Source: Pseudooceanicola aestuarii (lineage in GTDB: Bacteria > Pseudomonadota > Alphaproteobacteria > Rhodobacterales > Rhodobacteraceae). Taken from it: DNA of 64,000 nucleotides. Of the stretch, positions 37,176-45,440 are shown piece by piece. The DNA lies in assembly GCF_010614805.1 (NCBI RefSeq), contig NZ_JAAFZC010000001.1, forward strand, positions 1,280,001 through 1,344,000. Reading direction: 5' to 3'. Positions within the stretch are counted from its first letter, which is position 1. Each line of letters starts with the position of its first letter. Made by a program: the position numbers and the translations under genes. Under the pieces are notes generated by a model. The model was given only the letters and a program-made list of their open reading frames with translations. It ran no database searches and was not told where the DNA came from.

Positions 37176-38381
37176 TTATTTGGAGGGCAGTTCGAGAACG
37201 CGTTTGGACAGGATGTCCAGCATCACTTCGCTGGTGCCGCCCTCGATCGAATTGGCCTTGGTCCGAAGCCATTCCGGGGCCAGCACGCCATGGGCGCCGT
37301 CCCAATCCGTCCCCTCGCTTCCGGTGGCGGACATCAGCAGCTCGTACCGGCGCTTGTTCAGCTCCGTTCCCATGTATTTCAGCATGGCAGAGGCATTGCC
37401 GACCCCGCCCTGTTTCGCCATGTCCTTGTACCGTTCCAGGGTCATGCCCATGGCCAGGCTGTCGATCTCCAGCTCCATCGCCTGGGCGCGGATCACCGGT
37501 TCGTCCAGCACTTCGGGCGCCAGGTTGCCCATGAACTCCCCCAGGGAGCGGCCGCCCAGGATGCCGCCTGCGGCGCCCGATCCGCCACCGCCGATCATCT
37601 CGCGTTCGTGGGTCAGCAGATGCTTGGCCACGTCCCAGCCACGGTTGATCTGGCCGACCTGCGCGGGGATGTTTTCTCCGTAGCTTTTGGGCACCTTCAC
37701 GTTGTCGAAGAAGGTCTCGCAGAAGACGGAGGTGCCGGAGATCAGGGTGATCGGCTTGGTGGTGACGCCTTCGCTTTCCATGTCGATCAGCATGAAGGAG
37801 ATGCCCAGGTGCTTGGCCGCGTCGCGGTCGGTGCGGACCAGCGCAAAGATCCAGTCGGCATGGTTGGCGTAGGAGGTCCAGATCTTGGATCCGTTGACCA
37901 GCCAGTGATCGCCCATATCCTCGGCCCGGGTCTGGACCGAGGCCAGGTCAGACCCGGCGCCCGGTTCGGAATAGCCCTGACACCAGCGGATTTCACCGCG
38001 CGTGATCTGCGGCAGGAAATGACGTTTCTGTTCTTCGGTGCCGAACTCCAGCAGGGCCGGGCCCAGCATCCACAACCCGAAGCTTTCCAGCGGGCTGGGG
38101 GCATTCAGCCGGGACATGGCTTCCCGAAAACCCTTTTCCTGCTCTCGGGTCAGCCCGGCACCGCCATAGGCCTGCGGCCAGCGCGGGGCGGTCAGCCCGG
38201 CGGCGGCGGCGTTCTCCAGCCAGATTCGCTGTTCCTCGGAGGAAAAGGTCCACCGCTTGCCGCCCCAGCAGATATCGCGGTTCCGCGCAGGCTGGGAGCG
38301 AAGCTTTTCAGGGCAATTCTGCGTGATCCATTCTGCGATTCCTGCGGCCGACTGGCCGGAATCGTCCGAAAGTTGTGACAT
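37176..38381 (-). CDS. Acyl-CoA dehydrogenase, catalytic subunit
   Basis: A 401-residue FAD-dependent acyl-CoA dehydrogenase forming trans-2-enoyl-CoA. FAD and substrate motifs WCQGYSEPGAGSDLASVQTRA and VNGSKIWTSYANHADW are intact, and the C-terminal SIEGGTSEVMLDIL keeps the catalytic Glu. Start ATG at 38381 has GGAGG 6 bases upstream; a start five codons earlier lies before that site. First gene of the leftward catabolic operon, diverging from the branched-chain ABC importer, so substrate uptake and first oxidation share a control region. Substrate unknown. Confidence 0.93.
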   Translation of the reverse strand: MSQLSDDSGQSAAGIAEWITQNCPEKLRSQPARNRDICWGGKRWTFSSEEQRIWLENAAAAGLTAPRWPQAYGGAGLTREQEKGFREAMSRLNAPSPLESFGLWMLGPALLEFGTEEQKRHFLPQITRGEIRWCQGYSEPGAGSDLASVQTRAEDMGDHWLVNGSKIWTSYANHADWIFALVRTDRDAAKHLGISFMLIDMESEGVTTKPITLISGTSVFCETFFDNVKVPKSYGENIPAQVGQINRGWDVAKHLLTHEREMIGGGGSGAAGGILGGRSLGEFMGNLAPEVLDEPVIRAQAMELEIDSLAMGMTLERYKDMAKQGGVGNASAMLKYMGTELNKRRYELLMSATGSEGTDWDGAHGVLAPEWLRTKANSIEGGTSEVMLDILSKRVLELPSK

Positions 38382-38412
38382 TCCGTTCCTCCCCAACGGT
38401 GATGTTTTGCAA

Positions 38413-38506
38413 TGCAGAATAGAATTTCACTGCACGCTTGACAAGGAGGGGTGGCCTGTCTTTCTATCGTTTCACTACGTGCGACCGGGAACCATCGGTC
38501 AATCGG
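38413..38506. promoter_or_regulatory. Divergent promoter/operator region of the ACAD operon and the liv-type importer
   Basis: Visible elements: an inverted repeat TGCAG-N12-CTGCA (38413-38434), a consensus -35 box TTGACA (38438-38443) with a poor -10 candidate TTCTAT 18 bases on (38462-38467) for the importer, and a second inverted repeat GACCG-N8-CGGTC (38483-38500) just after it. The first repeat sits directly upstream of the -35 box and the second where a repressor would block transcription. The MarR gene at 43785 is a candidate regulator, but this is inference. Confidence 0.5.
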
Positions 38507-38523
38507 AAAACGGGAGGAAAATC

Positions 38524-39756
38524 ATGAAACTTGTAAAGACTGCCGCGCTTGCGGCCGCCGTCTCTGTTGGTGCCATGTCGGCAGCCATGGCAGAAGTGAA
38601 GGTCGCATTCATTGATCCGCTGTCGGGCCCCATGGGTTCGTCCGGTGAATCCGCGTATCTGTCGTTTCAGATCCAGATCGAGAAGCTGAACGAAAAGGGC
38701 GGCCTGAACGGCGAGGAGGTCGTTCTGACAGGCTATGACAACAAGGTCAGCCCCAAGGAATCGCTGGTGCAGCTGCAAAAGGCCATCGACAGCGGCGTGC
38801 GCTACATCTTCCAGGGCAACGGTTCGTCCGTGGCCGCCGCGATCATCGACGCGGTGAACAAGCACAACAAGCGGAACCCGGGCGAGGAAGTCCTGTTCTT
38901 CAACTATGCCGCGGTGACCCCGGACTTCACCAATGACATGTGCTCTTTCTGGCATTTCCGCTTCGATGCGCATACCGACATGAAAATGGCGGCCATTACC
39001 GACTGGATCGCGTCGCAGGAAGACATCAAGAAGGTCTACCTGATCGGCCAGGACTACGTGCACGGCGAAGCCGTTGCGGGGGCCGCCGAAAGCCAATTGG
39101 CGGAAAAACGCCCGGATATCGAGATCGTCGGCAACGAACTGCACCCGCTGGCAAAGGTGAAGGATTTCACCCCCTACGTGCAGAAGATCATTTCCTCCGA
39201 AGCGGATGCCGTGATCACCGGCAACTGGGGTCAGGACATGACCCTGCTGGTCAAGGCCGCGTCTGATTCGGGATCCGAAATCCCCTACCTGACGTTCTAC
39301 GGCGGTTCCCTTGGGGCTGTTGCGGCGCTGGGTGATGGTGCGATCGACACGCTGTACCAGGTGACCGAGGGTCTGACCGACCTGGAGTCCACGGATGAGC
39401 AATACGCCCTGATCGAGGAATACAAGGAACGGTTCCCCGATTACGACTATTACTACCACCGGGCCTTTGTCGCGATCGACATGCTGGCGGCCGCCGCCGA
39501 GAAGGCCGGCAGCAACGATCCGATCGCCGTCGCCAAAGCCATGGAAGGCCTGACCGTCGAGTCCGCCTACGGTCCCGTCACCATGCGGGCCGAGGATCAC
39601 CAGGCACAGCAGAACCTCTATATCTCCACGGTGTCGGACGATTACCGCTACAACGTCGACAACGTCGAATTGGGCTGGAACCTGGTGGAGAACGGCATGG
39701 TCGAGGCGGCCAAAGCCGAACAACCGACCACCTGTGAAATGGAGCGTCCGGAGTAA
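38524..39756 (+). CDS. Branched-chain amino acid-type ABC transporter substrate-binding protein
   Basis: A 410-residue periplasmic binding protein. A Sec signal peptide (MKLVKTAALAAAVSVGAMSAAMA, cut after residue 23) precedes a type I Leu/Ile/Val-binding fold (VKVAFIDPLSGPMGSSGESAYLSFQIQIE). Proteins of this family also bind aromatic acids, amides and other carboxylates; the catabolic neighbourhood makes a non-amino-acid carboxylate likely. A two-Cys pair (MCSFW near 140 and TTCEMERPE near the end) could form a disulfide. The ribosome binding site GGGAGG precedes the ATG at 38524, and a hairpin follows the stop. Confidence 0.93.
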   Translation: MKLVKTAALAAAVSVGAMSAAMAEVKVAFIDPLSGPMGSSGESAYLSFQIQIEKLNEKGGLNGEEVVLTGYDNKVSPKESLVQLQKAIDSGVRYIFQGNGSSVAAAIIDAVNKHNKRNPGEEVLFFNYAAVTPDFTNDMCSFWHFRFDAHTDMKMAAITDWIASQEDIKKVYLIGQDYVHGEAVAGAAESQLAEKRPDIEIVGNELHPLAKVKDFTPYVQKIISSEADAVITGNWGQDMTLLVKAASDSGSEIPYLTFYGGSLGAVAALGDGAIDTLYQVTEGLTDLESTDEQYALIEEYKERFPDYDYYYHRAFVAIDMLAAAAEKAGSNDPIAVAKAMEGLTVESAYGPVTMRAEDHQAQQNLYISTVSDDYRYNVDNVELGWNLVENGMVEAAKAEQPTTCEMERPE

Positions 39757-39790
39757 TCCGGCCAGCGGCCAAATCATAGAACTGGAACAG

Positions 39791-39824
39791 GGGGCGTCAC
39801 GGTCGTCGGTCGTGGCGCCCCTTT
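39791..39824 (+). terminator. Intercistronic hairpin after the binding-protein gene
   Basis: GGGGCGTCAC (39791-39800) pairs with GTGGCGCCCC (39812-39821), followed by TTTGA. Probably a partial terminator or mRNA-protecting structure giving more binding protein than permease. Confidence 0.6.
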
Positions 39825-39848
39825 GACCAGCTACGCAAGGGGACATTG

Positions 39849-40781
39849 ATGGAAACGGTGGTTTTCTCCCTGCTCAACGGCATCATCTACGGCTTGTTGC
39901 TGTTCATGCTGTCGAGCGGGCTGACCCTCATCTTCTCGATGATGGGGGTTCTGAACTTCGCGCATGCCAGCTTCTACATGCTGGGCGCATATTTCGCATA
40001 TACGATCATGGGGGTGACGAACTTCTGGTTCGCGCTGTTGTTCGCGCCGGTCTTCGCCGGTCTCGTGGGCATGGCCGTCGAACGATGGGGGCTGCGCAAG
40101 GTCCATGCCAACGGGCATGTGGCCGAATTGCTGTTCACCTTCGGGCTGGCCTACCTGATCGACGAGGTGGTCAAGATCATCTGGGGCCGGACCTCGGTCA
40201 ATTACCAGGTTCCCGAGGCGCTGGATTTCACGCTGTTCTCTCTTTACGGCGCGAATTACCCGGCCTACCGGATCTTCATCATCCTGATCGCGGTGCTGAT
40301 GCTGACCTCGCTGTGGTACCTGCTGAAGAAGACGCGCGCCGGGATGATCATCCAGGCGGCGCTGACGCATCCGCACATGGTCGGCCATCTGGGCCACAAC
40401 GTGCCGCGCATCTTCATGCTGGTCTTTGGCGCAGGCTGTGCGCTGGCCGGTCTGGCCGGTGTGATCGGCGGCAACTACTTCCTGACCGATCCGGCGATGG
40501 CGGTACAGATGGGACCGATCGTCTTCGTGGTGGTCGTGGTCGGCGGGCTTGGATCTCTCGAAGGGGCGTTCATCGCCGCGATGCTGATCGGGCTACTGCA
40601 AACGGCAGCGGTTTCGGTCAATGCCTCGCTGGCGGATATCTTCGGCTTCCTCGGGCTGTCCCCGACCTCCGAGGTGGGCGAGATCACCATCGCCTCCATG
40701 GCGCCGATGCTGCCCTTCCTGCTGCTCGTGCTGATCCTCTTCGTGCGGCCGCGCGGCCTGATGGGAGACCGTGAGATATGA
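39849..40781 (+). CDS. livH: Branched-chain-type ABC transporter permease (LivH-like)
   Basis: A 310-residue inner-membrane permease with eight or nine hydrophobic helices, starting METVVFSLLNGIIYGLLLFMLSSGLTLIFSMMGVLNFAHASFYMLGAY, the family hallmark. The LivH-specific GLGSLEGAFIAAMLIGLLQT loop (EAA-like contact to the ATPases) is near residue 235. A TTG at 39846 precedes the ATG; I use the ATG. The next gene, livM-like, overlaps by ATGA. Symbol reflects family only; the substrate need not be an amino acid. Confidence 0.92.
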   Translation: METVVFSLLNGIIYGLLLFMLSSGLTLIFSMMGVLNFAHASFYMLGAYFAYTIMGVTNFWFALLFAPVFAGLVGMAVERWGLRKVHANGHVAELLFTFGLAYLIDEVVKIIWGRTSVNYQVPEALDFTLFSLYGANYPAYRIFIILIAVLMLTSLWYLLKKTRAGMIIQAALTHPHMVGHLGHNVPRIFMLVFGAGCALAGLAGVIGGNYFLTDPAMAVQMGPIVFVVVVVGGLGSLEGAFIAAMLIGLLQTAAVSVNASLADIFGFLGLSPTSEVGEITIASMAPMLPFLLLVLILFVRPRGLMGDREI

Positions 40782-42046
40782 CCGATACCACCATTGATTA
40801 CGCGGCCCTCGAACCCAGCCGGTCCGAGAAATTCCGCCAACGCGTCGTCCCGTTCATCCTGTTTGCCCTGCTGCTGATCGTGATCCCGTTCTTCGGCCCG
40901 TCCCGGACCACGGTGACGCTGCTGAACCACATGGGCATCACCATCGTCTTTGCGCTCAGCTTCAACATGCTGCTGGGCAAGGCCGGGCTGCTGTCGTTCG
41001 GCCATGCCGTCTATATGGGGCTTGGCGGGTATTTCGCGGTTCACGTGATGAACTGGATCGGCGATGCCGAAGGCGTCTGGTCCGTCATCCCCGTCTTCTC
41101 CCTGCCGGCCTTCGGGTTCGGGGCCGGGGCGCTGGCGGGCGCGGTGATCGGCTGGCCCTCCTGTCGGCGATCCGGCACCCCCTTTGCCATGATCTCCCTT
41201 GGTGTGGCCGAACTGGTCGCGGCGGCGGGCTTCATGTTCGACAGCCTGTTCGGCGGCGAGATGGGGATTTCCGGGGACCGCATGACGGGGCCGGAATTCC
41301 TGGGCCTGTCGCTGGGTCCGGTGGATGAAGTCTACTGGTTCATCGCCTTCTGGACCTTCATCGGCGTGCTGGGCACCTATGCCTTTACCCGCACCCCGCT
41401 GGGCCGCCTGTCCGAAGCGTCGCGCGACAATCCCGAACGGGTCGCCTTTGTCGGTTACAACCCGGAGCGTGTGCGTTATCTCGTCTTCATCTTCGCCGGG
41501 GCCTTTGCCGGCATGGCGGGCGGCATGTCCGCCGTCCAGGACGAGATCTTCACTCCGGAAAACCTGTCCCTGATCCCGTCGGGCGCGATCCTGATCGCCA
41601 CCTACGTCGGCGGTATCCGCTACTTCGCCGGTCCGATCATGGGCGCTGTCCTGATGACCTACATGCAGTCGAACCTGTCCGATTTCACCATGGGCTGGCT
41701 TCTCTACATGGGGATCCTGTTCATCGGGGTGGTGATGTTCGCGCCCAACGGTATCGCGGGCCTGGTCTTTGGCGCCTGGAACGGCCTGCGCTCTGCGGAT
41801 CGTAGCGCGGTTCTGGTGGATTGGCTGAAACGGGGCGTGGCATTGCTGCTGATCACCCTGTCCGTCATCGTGATCGTCGAAGTCTCCTTCCGCTATTCGG
41901 AAGGCTACGGAGAGGTCTTCCATCCCTTCGGTATCGAACTGGCACCGGGCAGCGTCCTGACCTGGTTCCTGGGTATCGTTCCGCTGGCGGCCGGGGTGCT
42001 GTTCATGCGCCATCTGAACCGCAAAGACGAGGAGGTGAGCACATGA
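40778..42046 (+). CDS. livM: Branched-chain-type ABC transporter permease (LivM-like)
   Basis: A 422-residue permease longer than the usual 320-350. The core has LNHMGITIVFALSFNMLLGKAGLLSFGHAVYMGLGGYFAVH and GGIRYFAGPIMGAVLMTYM. Extra length is at the C-terminus, where two further hydrophobic segments (WLKRGVALLLITLSVIVIVEVSF and VLTWFLGIVPLAAGVLFMRHL) are added. That extension is a feature of a LivM subset in marine alphaproteobacteria that I cannot tie to a substrate. Overlaps livH and livG by ATGA on both sides. Confidence 0.92.
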   Translation: MTDTTIDYAALEPSRSEKFRQRVVPFILFALLLIVIPFFGPSRTTVTLLNHMGITIVFALSFNMLLGKAGLLSFGHAVYMGLGGYFAVHVMNWIGDAEGVWSVIPVFSLPAFGFGAGALAGAVIGWPSCRRSGTPFAMISLGVAELVAAAGFMFDSLFGGEMGISGDRMTGPEFLGLSLGPVDEVYWFIAFWTFIGVLGTYAFTRTPLGRLSEASRDNPERVAFVGYNPERVRYLVFIFAGAFAGMAGGMSAVQDEIFTPENLSLIPSGAILIATYVGGIRYFAGPIMGAVLMTYMQSNLSDFTMGWLLYMGILFIGVVMFAPNGIAGLVFGAWNGLRSADRSAVLVDWLKRGVALLLITLSVIVIVEVSFRYSEGYGEVFHPFGIELAPGSVLTWFLGIVPLAAGVLFMRHLNRKDEEVST

Positions 42047-42816
42047 CCACGCCCGCCCTGCAATTGCGCAATGTCCGCAAAAGCTTTGGCCCGGCAAAGA
42101 TCATCCAGGGTGTGAACCTGGATGTCGCGCCGGGGGAAAAGCACGCGATCATCGGGCCGAACGGGGCCGGGAAATCGACCCTGTTCAACCTGATTTCGGG
42201 CCTCTACTCCCTGACAGAGGGAGAGGTGAACCTGAACGGGCAGCGCGTTTCCGGCCTCAAACCGTTCGAGATCAACCGGATGGGCCTGTCCCGGTCGTTC
42301 CAGGTCTCGAACATCTTCACCAACATGACGGTGCGGGAAAATGTGCGCTGCGGCGTGCTGCACTCCATGGGCTACGGCTATTCCTTCTGGCGCAACATCG
42401 GCAATCTGAAGGAGGTGCAGGAAAAGACCGCGCATATCCTGAATGAGGTCGGTCTGCTGGAAAAGGCCAACCTGCCTGCCGCCCTGCTGCCCTATGCCGA
42501 TCAGCGGACGCTGGAAATCGCGATCACCATCGCGGGCGGTGCCGATGTCATCCTGCTGGACGAACCGACCGCCGGGATGAGCCATTCGGAAACCGACCGC
42601 GCCGTGGCGCTGATCGAGATGGCCAGCAAGGGCAAGACCCTGCTGATCGTGGAACATGACATGGGCGTCGTCTTCGGGTTGGCGGATCGCATCTCGGTCC
42701 TCGTCTACGGAGAGATCATCGCCACCGGCAAGCCATCGGAAATCCGGGGCGACCCCCGCGTGCGGGAGGCCTACCTGGGCGAGGAAGCCGACGAACTGGA
42801 AGGAGAAGGCGCATGA
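42043..42816 (+). CDS. livG: Branched-chain-type ABC transporter ATP-binding protein (LivG-like)
   Basis: A 257-residue cytosolic ATPase. Walker A is GPNGAGKST (38-46), the Q-loop FQVSN follows, and Walker B is VILLDEPTAGM. The signature motif is degenerate: LLPYADQRTLEIAI stands in place of LSGGxQ, as is usual for LivG, which normally reads LxYGxQRxLE; the Gly is also changed to Ala here. The C-terminal H-loop VEHDMGVV is intact. Start ATG at 42043 overlaps livM. Confidence 0.93.
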   Translation: MTTPALQLRNVRKSFGPAKIIQGVNLDVAPGEKHAIIGPNGAGKSTLFNLISGLYSLTEGEVNLNGQRVSGLKPFEINRMGLSRSFQVSNIFTNMTVRENVRCGVLHSMGYGYSFWRNIGNLKEVQEKTAHILNEVGLLEKANLPAALLPYADQRTLEIAITIAGGADVILLDEPTAGMSHSETDRAVALIEMASKGKTLLIVEHDMGVVFGLADRISVLVYGEIIATGKPSEIRGDPRVREAYLGEEADELEGEGA

Positions 42817-43526
42817 GTGCTGGCACCCCGATGCTGTCGGTCAAGGATCTGCACGCCTATTACGGCAAATCCCACGTCCTGAACGGCGTCAACATGGAGA
42901 TCATGCCGGGCGAGGTCATCGCCCTGCTGGGTCGCAACGGCGTCGGGCGGTCCACCACCGCCAAGGCGATCATGGGCGAAGTCGCGCCAGTGGGCACCGT
43001 GACGTTCAAGGGGCAGGAGATTTCCGGCCTGCCCAACCACAAGATCGCCCGGTTGGGGCTGGGCTATGTCCCCGAAAGCCGGGATATCTTTCCGACGATG
43101 ACGGTACGCCAGAACCTGGCCCTGGGGGTGAAGGACACGCGCAAGCCCGGCAAGTACACGATCGACCAGATGCTGGAGATGTTCCCCAACCTGAAATCGC
43201 GCGCCGACAATATGGCGGGTGTCCTTTCGGGTGGGGAAAAGCAGATGTTGACCATGTGCCGCACGCTGATGGGCGACCCCGAACTGATCATCATCGACGA
43301 GCCGACAGAGGGGTTGGCCCCCAAGATCGTGCAGCAGGTCGGTGACATGATCGCGGAGATCGCCAGCTCCGGCGTGTCGATCCTGCTGGTGGAGCAGAAG
43401 CTCTCCATCGCGCTGCGCATCGCCAGCCGCGTCTATGTCATGGGCCACGGGGAGATCGTCTATTCCGGCACGCCGGAAGAGTTCAAGACGCGCGACGACA
43501 TCCGGTCCGAATGGCTGGAGGTCTGA
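42813..43526 (+). CDS. livF: Branched-chain-type ABC transporter ATP-binding protein (LivF-like), Walker A Arg
   Basis: A 237-residue ATPase partner of LivG. Signature LSGGEKQ, Walker B LIIIDEPTEGL and the H-loop-equivalent LLVEQKL are intact. The Walker A reads GRNGVGRSTT: the lysine that binds ATP phosphates is Arg (codon CGG at about 42948). I recall the same substitution in some LivF subfamilies, so it is probably inherited and not a sequencing error. The paired LivG keeps the Lys, so one canonical site remains in the dimer. Last gene of the importer operon; a terminator follows. Confidence 0.93.
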   Translation: MSAGTPMLSVKDLHAYYGKSHVLNGVNMEIMPGEVIALLGRNGVGRSTTAKAIMGEVAPVGTVTFKGQEISGLPNHKIARLGLGYVPESRDIFPTMTVRQNLALGVKDTRKPGKYTIDQMLEMFPNLKSRADNMAGVLSGGEKQMLTMCRTLMGDPELIIIDEPTEGLAPKIVQQVGDMIAEIASSGVSILLVEQKLSIALRIASRVYVMGHGEIVYSGTPEEFKTRDDIRSEWLEV

Positions 43527-43542
43527 CCCGGCGCAAGCCGGG
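43527..43542 (+). other. Stop-proximal GNRA-type hairpin after livF
   Basis: CCCGGC (43527-43532), loop GCAA, GCCGGG (43537-43542) begins at the base after the livF stop codon. A stable GNRA-loop hairpin, probably part of the 3' end of the operon mRNA. Confidence 0.5.
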
Positions 43543-43589
43543 GTGGGGCCAAGTCCGGGCTGACGGCCCGCGACAGGTCCGAAGGAACG

Positions 43590-43619
43590 ACGGCTCCGCC
43601 CTGGCGGGGCCGTTTTCGT
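43590..43619 (+). terminator. Rho-independent terminator of the liv-type operon
   Basis: ACGGCTCCGCC (43590-43600) pairs with GGCGGGGCCGT (43603-43613, innermost pairs opening to form the loop), followed by TTTTCGTT. Confidence 0.8.
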
Positions 43620-43636
43620 TCCGTCGCCCGCGCCTG

Positions 43637-43656
43637 GGGTGGCCATGGGTGGCCAT
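43637..43656 (+). repeat. Perfect tandem duplication of GGGTGGCCAT
   Basis: Two head-to-tail copies of the 10-mer GGGTGGCCAT (43637-43646 and 43647-43656), each containing the palindrome TGGCCA, in the leader of the MarR-type gene. Could bind a regulator or be replication slippage. Confidence 0.4.
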
Positions 43657-43784
43657 GGGGCGGCGAAGATCGGCAATCCTCCACCGGCGGGGGCAGGGGG
43701 TGCTTGGGTCGTGTCGGTGGGTGGTGTAGTCTTTCGCCCAATGTGTGCGCATGGGTCATGCGTGTCTGGTCAAGAGTCGTGAAA

Positions 43785-44288
43785 ATGATGAACCCCATTC
43801 CTCCCGCTGCCCGGCAGACGCCGGGGGCCGAAACCCAAGATGCGGATGTGGATTCGCTATTGTCCGCGCCCTGCTACTGCCTTGCCGTGCGCCGTGCCTC
43901 GCGGCGATTGGGCGCCATCTACGATGCCGAGTTGGCAGCCCACGGGCTGACCGTGTCGCAATTCGCGATCATGACCAGCATCCGCACCCTGTCCGCGCCC
44001 ACGGTGCAGCGAATCGCCGACCAGATGGAGATGGACCAATCCGCCCTGTCGCGGGGGTTGATGCCGCTGGAACGTGGCGGGCTTGTCGCCGCCAAAAGCG
44101 ACCCGGCCGACCGTCGCAAGAAGATCCTTGTTCTGACCGAGATGGGTGCCCGGCGATTGCAAGAGGCCACGGCCGCCTGGGAGACCGCGCAGCGCCAGGT
44201 GGAGGCCGGGGTGCATCCCGACAGCCCCGATCTGAACACCCTGCTGGCCGGGATCAACGCCCTGGGTCGCCCTGCCGACACGATGTGA
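43785..44288 (+). CDS. MarR-family transcriptional regulator
   Basis: A 167-residue winged-helix regulator. The recognition region is LTVSQFAIMTSIRTLSAPTVQRIADQMEMDQSALSRGLMPLERGGLV, followed by the wing RRKKILVLTEMGARRLQEA. MarR proteins usually repress nearby catabolic or export genes until a small aromatic ligand binds. Two Cys in APCYCLAV (near 27-31) might sense oxidation (speculative). The start is uncertain between adjacent ATGs at 43785 and 43788. It follows the importer operon, whose divergent promoter has two inverted repeats, and converges on a DMT exporter gene. Confidence 0.88.
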   Translation: MMNPIPPAARQTPGAETQDADVDSLLSAPCYCLAVRRASRRLGAIYDAELAAHGLTVSQFAIMTSIRTLSAPTVQRIADQMEMDQSALSRGLMPLERGGLVAAKSDPADRRKKILVLTEMGARRLQEATAAWETAQRQVEAGVHPDSPDLNTLLAGINALGRPADTM

Positions 44289-44351
44289 GGGGGGGGCCGC
44301 CTGCGGGCTGCTGGAAAATGGGGCGAGAGGTTTCGCGCCGCGTCAGCCGCA

Positions 44352-44388
44352 CCGGTCATCCCCGATGACAGATAGCCGGGATGACCGG
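44352..44388. terminator. Hairpin between convergent MarR and EamA genes
   Basis: CCGGTCATCCC (44352-44362) pairs perfectly with GGGATGACCGG (44378-44388) across a 15-base loop; a shorter alternative GTCATC-CCC-GATGAC can form inside. No T run, so termination by this alone is doubtful. Confidence 0.45.
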
Positions 44389-44399
44389 GCCCGCGCGGA

Positions 44400-45278
44400 T
44401 TATCGACCCCGCGCACCGTACCACAGCGATCCGGCGCCGGTGGCCAGTATGATGGCGATCCCCGCCAGGGCCAGGCCGTCGGGAAATTCCCCGAAGGCGG
44501 CGAATCCCACGATCATCGCGCTGACCAACTGCGAATAGATCAGCGGCGCGATCAACCCGGCCGGCAGAACCCGCGCGGCCAGTACCAGCAGCACGTTGCC
44601 CAGGGCCGAGCCTGCCGCGCTGAAGCTCAGCAATGCCATGTCCCGCGTATCGACGGCGGCGGGCAGGGTGGCCAGGCCGGGTGCGGCCAGGATCAGCGCG
44701 CCGATCATCAGCTGTGACAGCACCAGGAACCGGGGCCGCATCTCGCCGGCCACCCATCGCGTCGCGACCAGGTAACCACCGTGACAGCACCCCGCCAGCA
44801 CGGCGAACCCCATGCCGGGGCGCATCCCGAATCCCGGTTTGACCACCAGCAGCACCCCGGCAAAGCCCACCGCCAGCAGAACCGCGCGGGCGACCGTGAC
44901 CCGCTCCCCCAGCAGCAGCGCCGACAGCACGAAGGCCGCGACCGGGCTGATGAAGAACCCGCCAAAGACATTGGCAATGGGTTCCGTGCGCAGTGCCGTC
45001 AGGATGAAGCCGATGCCACCCACGATCAGTGCCGCGCGCAGCCACAGCCGCCAGTCGCGCAGCAGCGCCAGTTCCGACCAGATCAACCCGCTGAGCGGCA
45101 GCACCAGCAGCGCCCCGAGGGCAAAGCGGACCCAGGCCACGAACAGCGGTTCGAACCCGGTTGCCGTCAGCTCCTTGCCCGCCGCGTCGGAGATCACGAT
45201 GAGAAACATCGCCATGATCACCAGCCCGGCGGCTTTCAGCGCGCCGGGATTGCGGGTAGGGGATTCTGCTGGGGTCAT
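44400..45278 (-). CDS. EamA/DMT family transporter
   Basis: A 292-residue membrane protein with two EamA repeats, ten predicted helices. Repeat one ends FFISPVAAFVLSALLLGERV and repeat two LIYSQLVSAMIVGFAAFGEFP. The cytosolic loop WSELALLRDWRLWLRAALIV lies between helices 2 and 3. I start it at the ATG at 45278, preceded by GAGGAG; a longer frame upstream is Arg/Pro-rich and unlikely to be coding. Located between the MarR gene and an acyl-CoA ligase, it may export a pathway intermediate (inference). Substrate unknown. Confidence 0.88.
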   Translation of the reverse strand: MTPAESPTRNPGALKAAGLVIMAMFLIVISDAAGKELTATGFEPLFVAWVRFALGALLVLPLSGLIWSELALLRDWRLWLRAALIVGGIGFILTALRTEPIANVFGGFFISPVAAFVLSALLLGERVTVARAVLLAVGFAGVLLVVKPGFGMRPGMGFAVLAGCCHGGYLVATRWVAGEMRPRFLVLSQLMIGALILAAPGLATLPAAVDTRDMALLSFSAAGSALGNVLLVLAARVLPAGLIAPLIYSQLVSAMIVGFAAFGEFPDGLALAGIAIILATGAGSLWYGARGR

Positions 45279-45440
45279 CTGGGCGCTCCTCGGCTGCCTG
45301 CCCTCCCTCCGACTTTCCGGACGCGGGGTCAAGCGGGGGCGCCGTGCGGGGCAGATGCAAGAGGGGCCGGACCACGCCGGCCCCCGCAAGGGTGGTGAGA
45401 ATGACGGGGGCCGGAACCGCGTCGCCCCGACCGGATCCGT

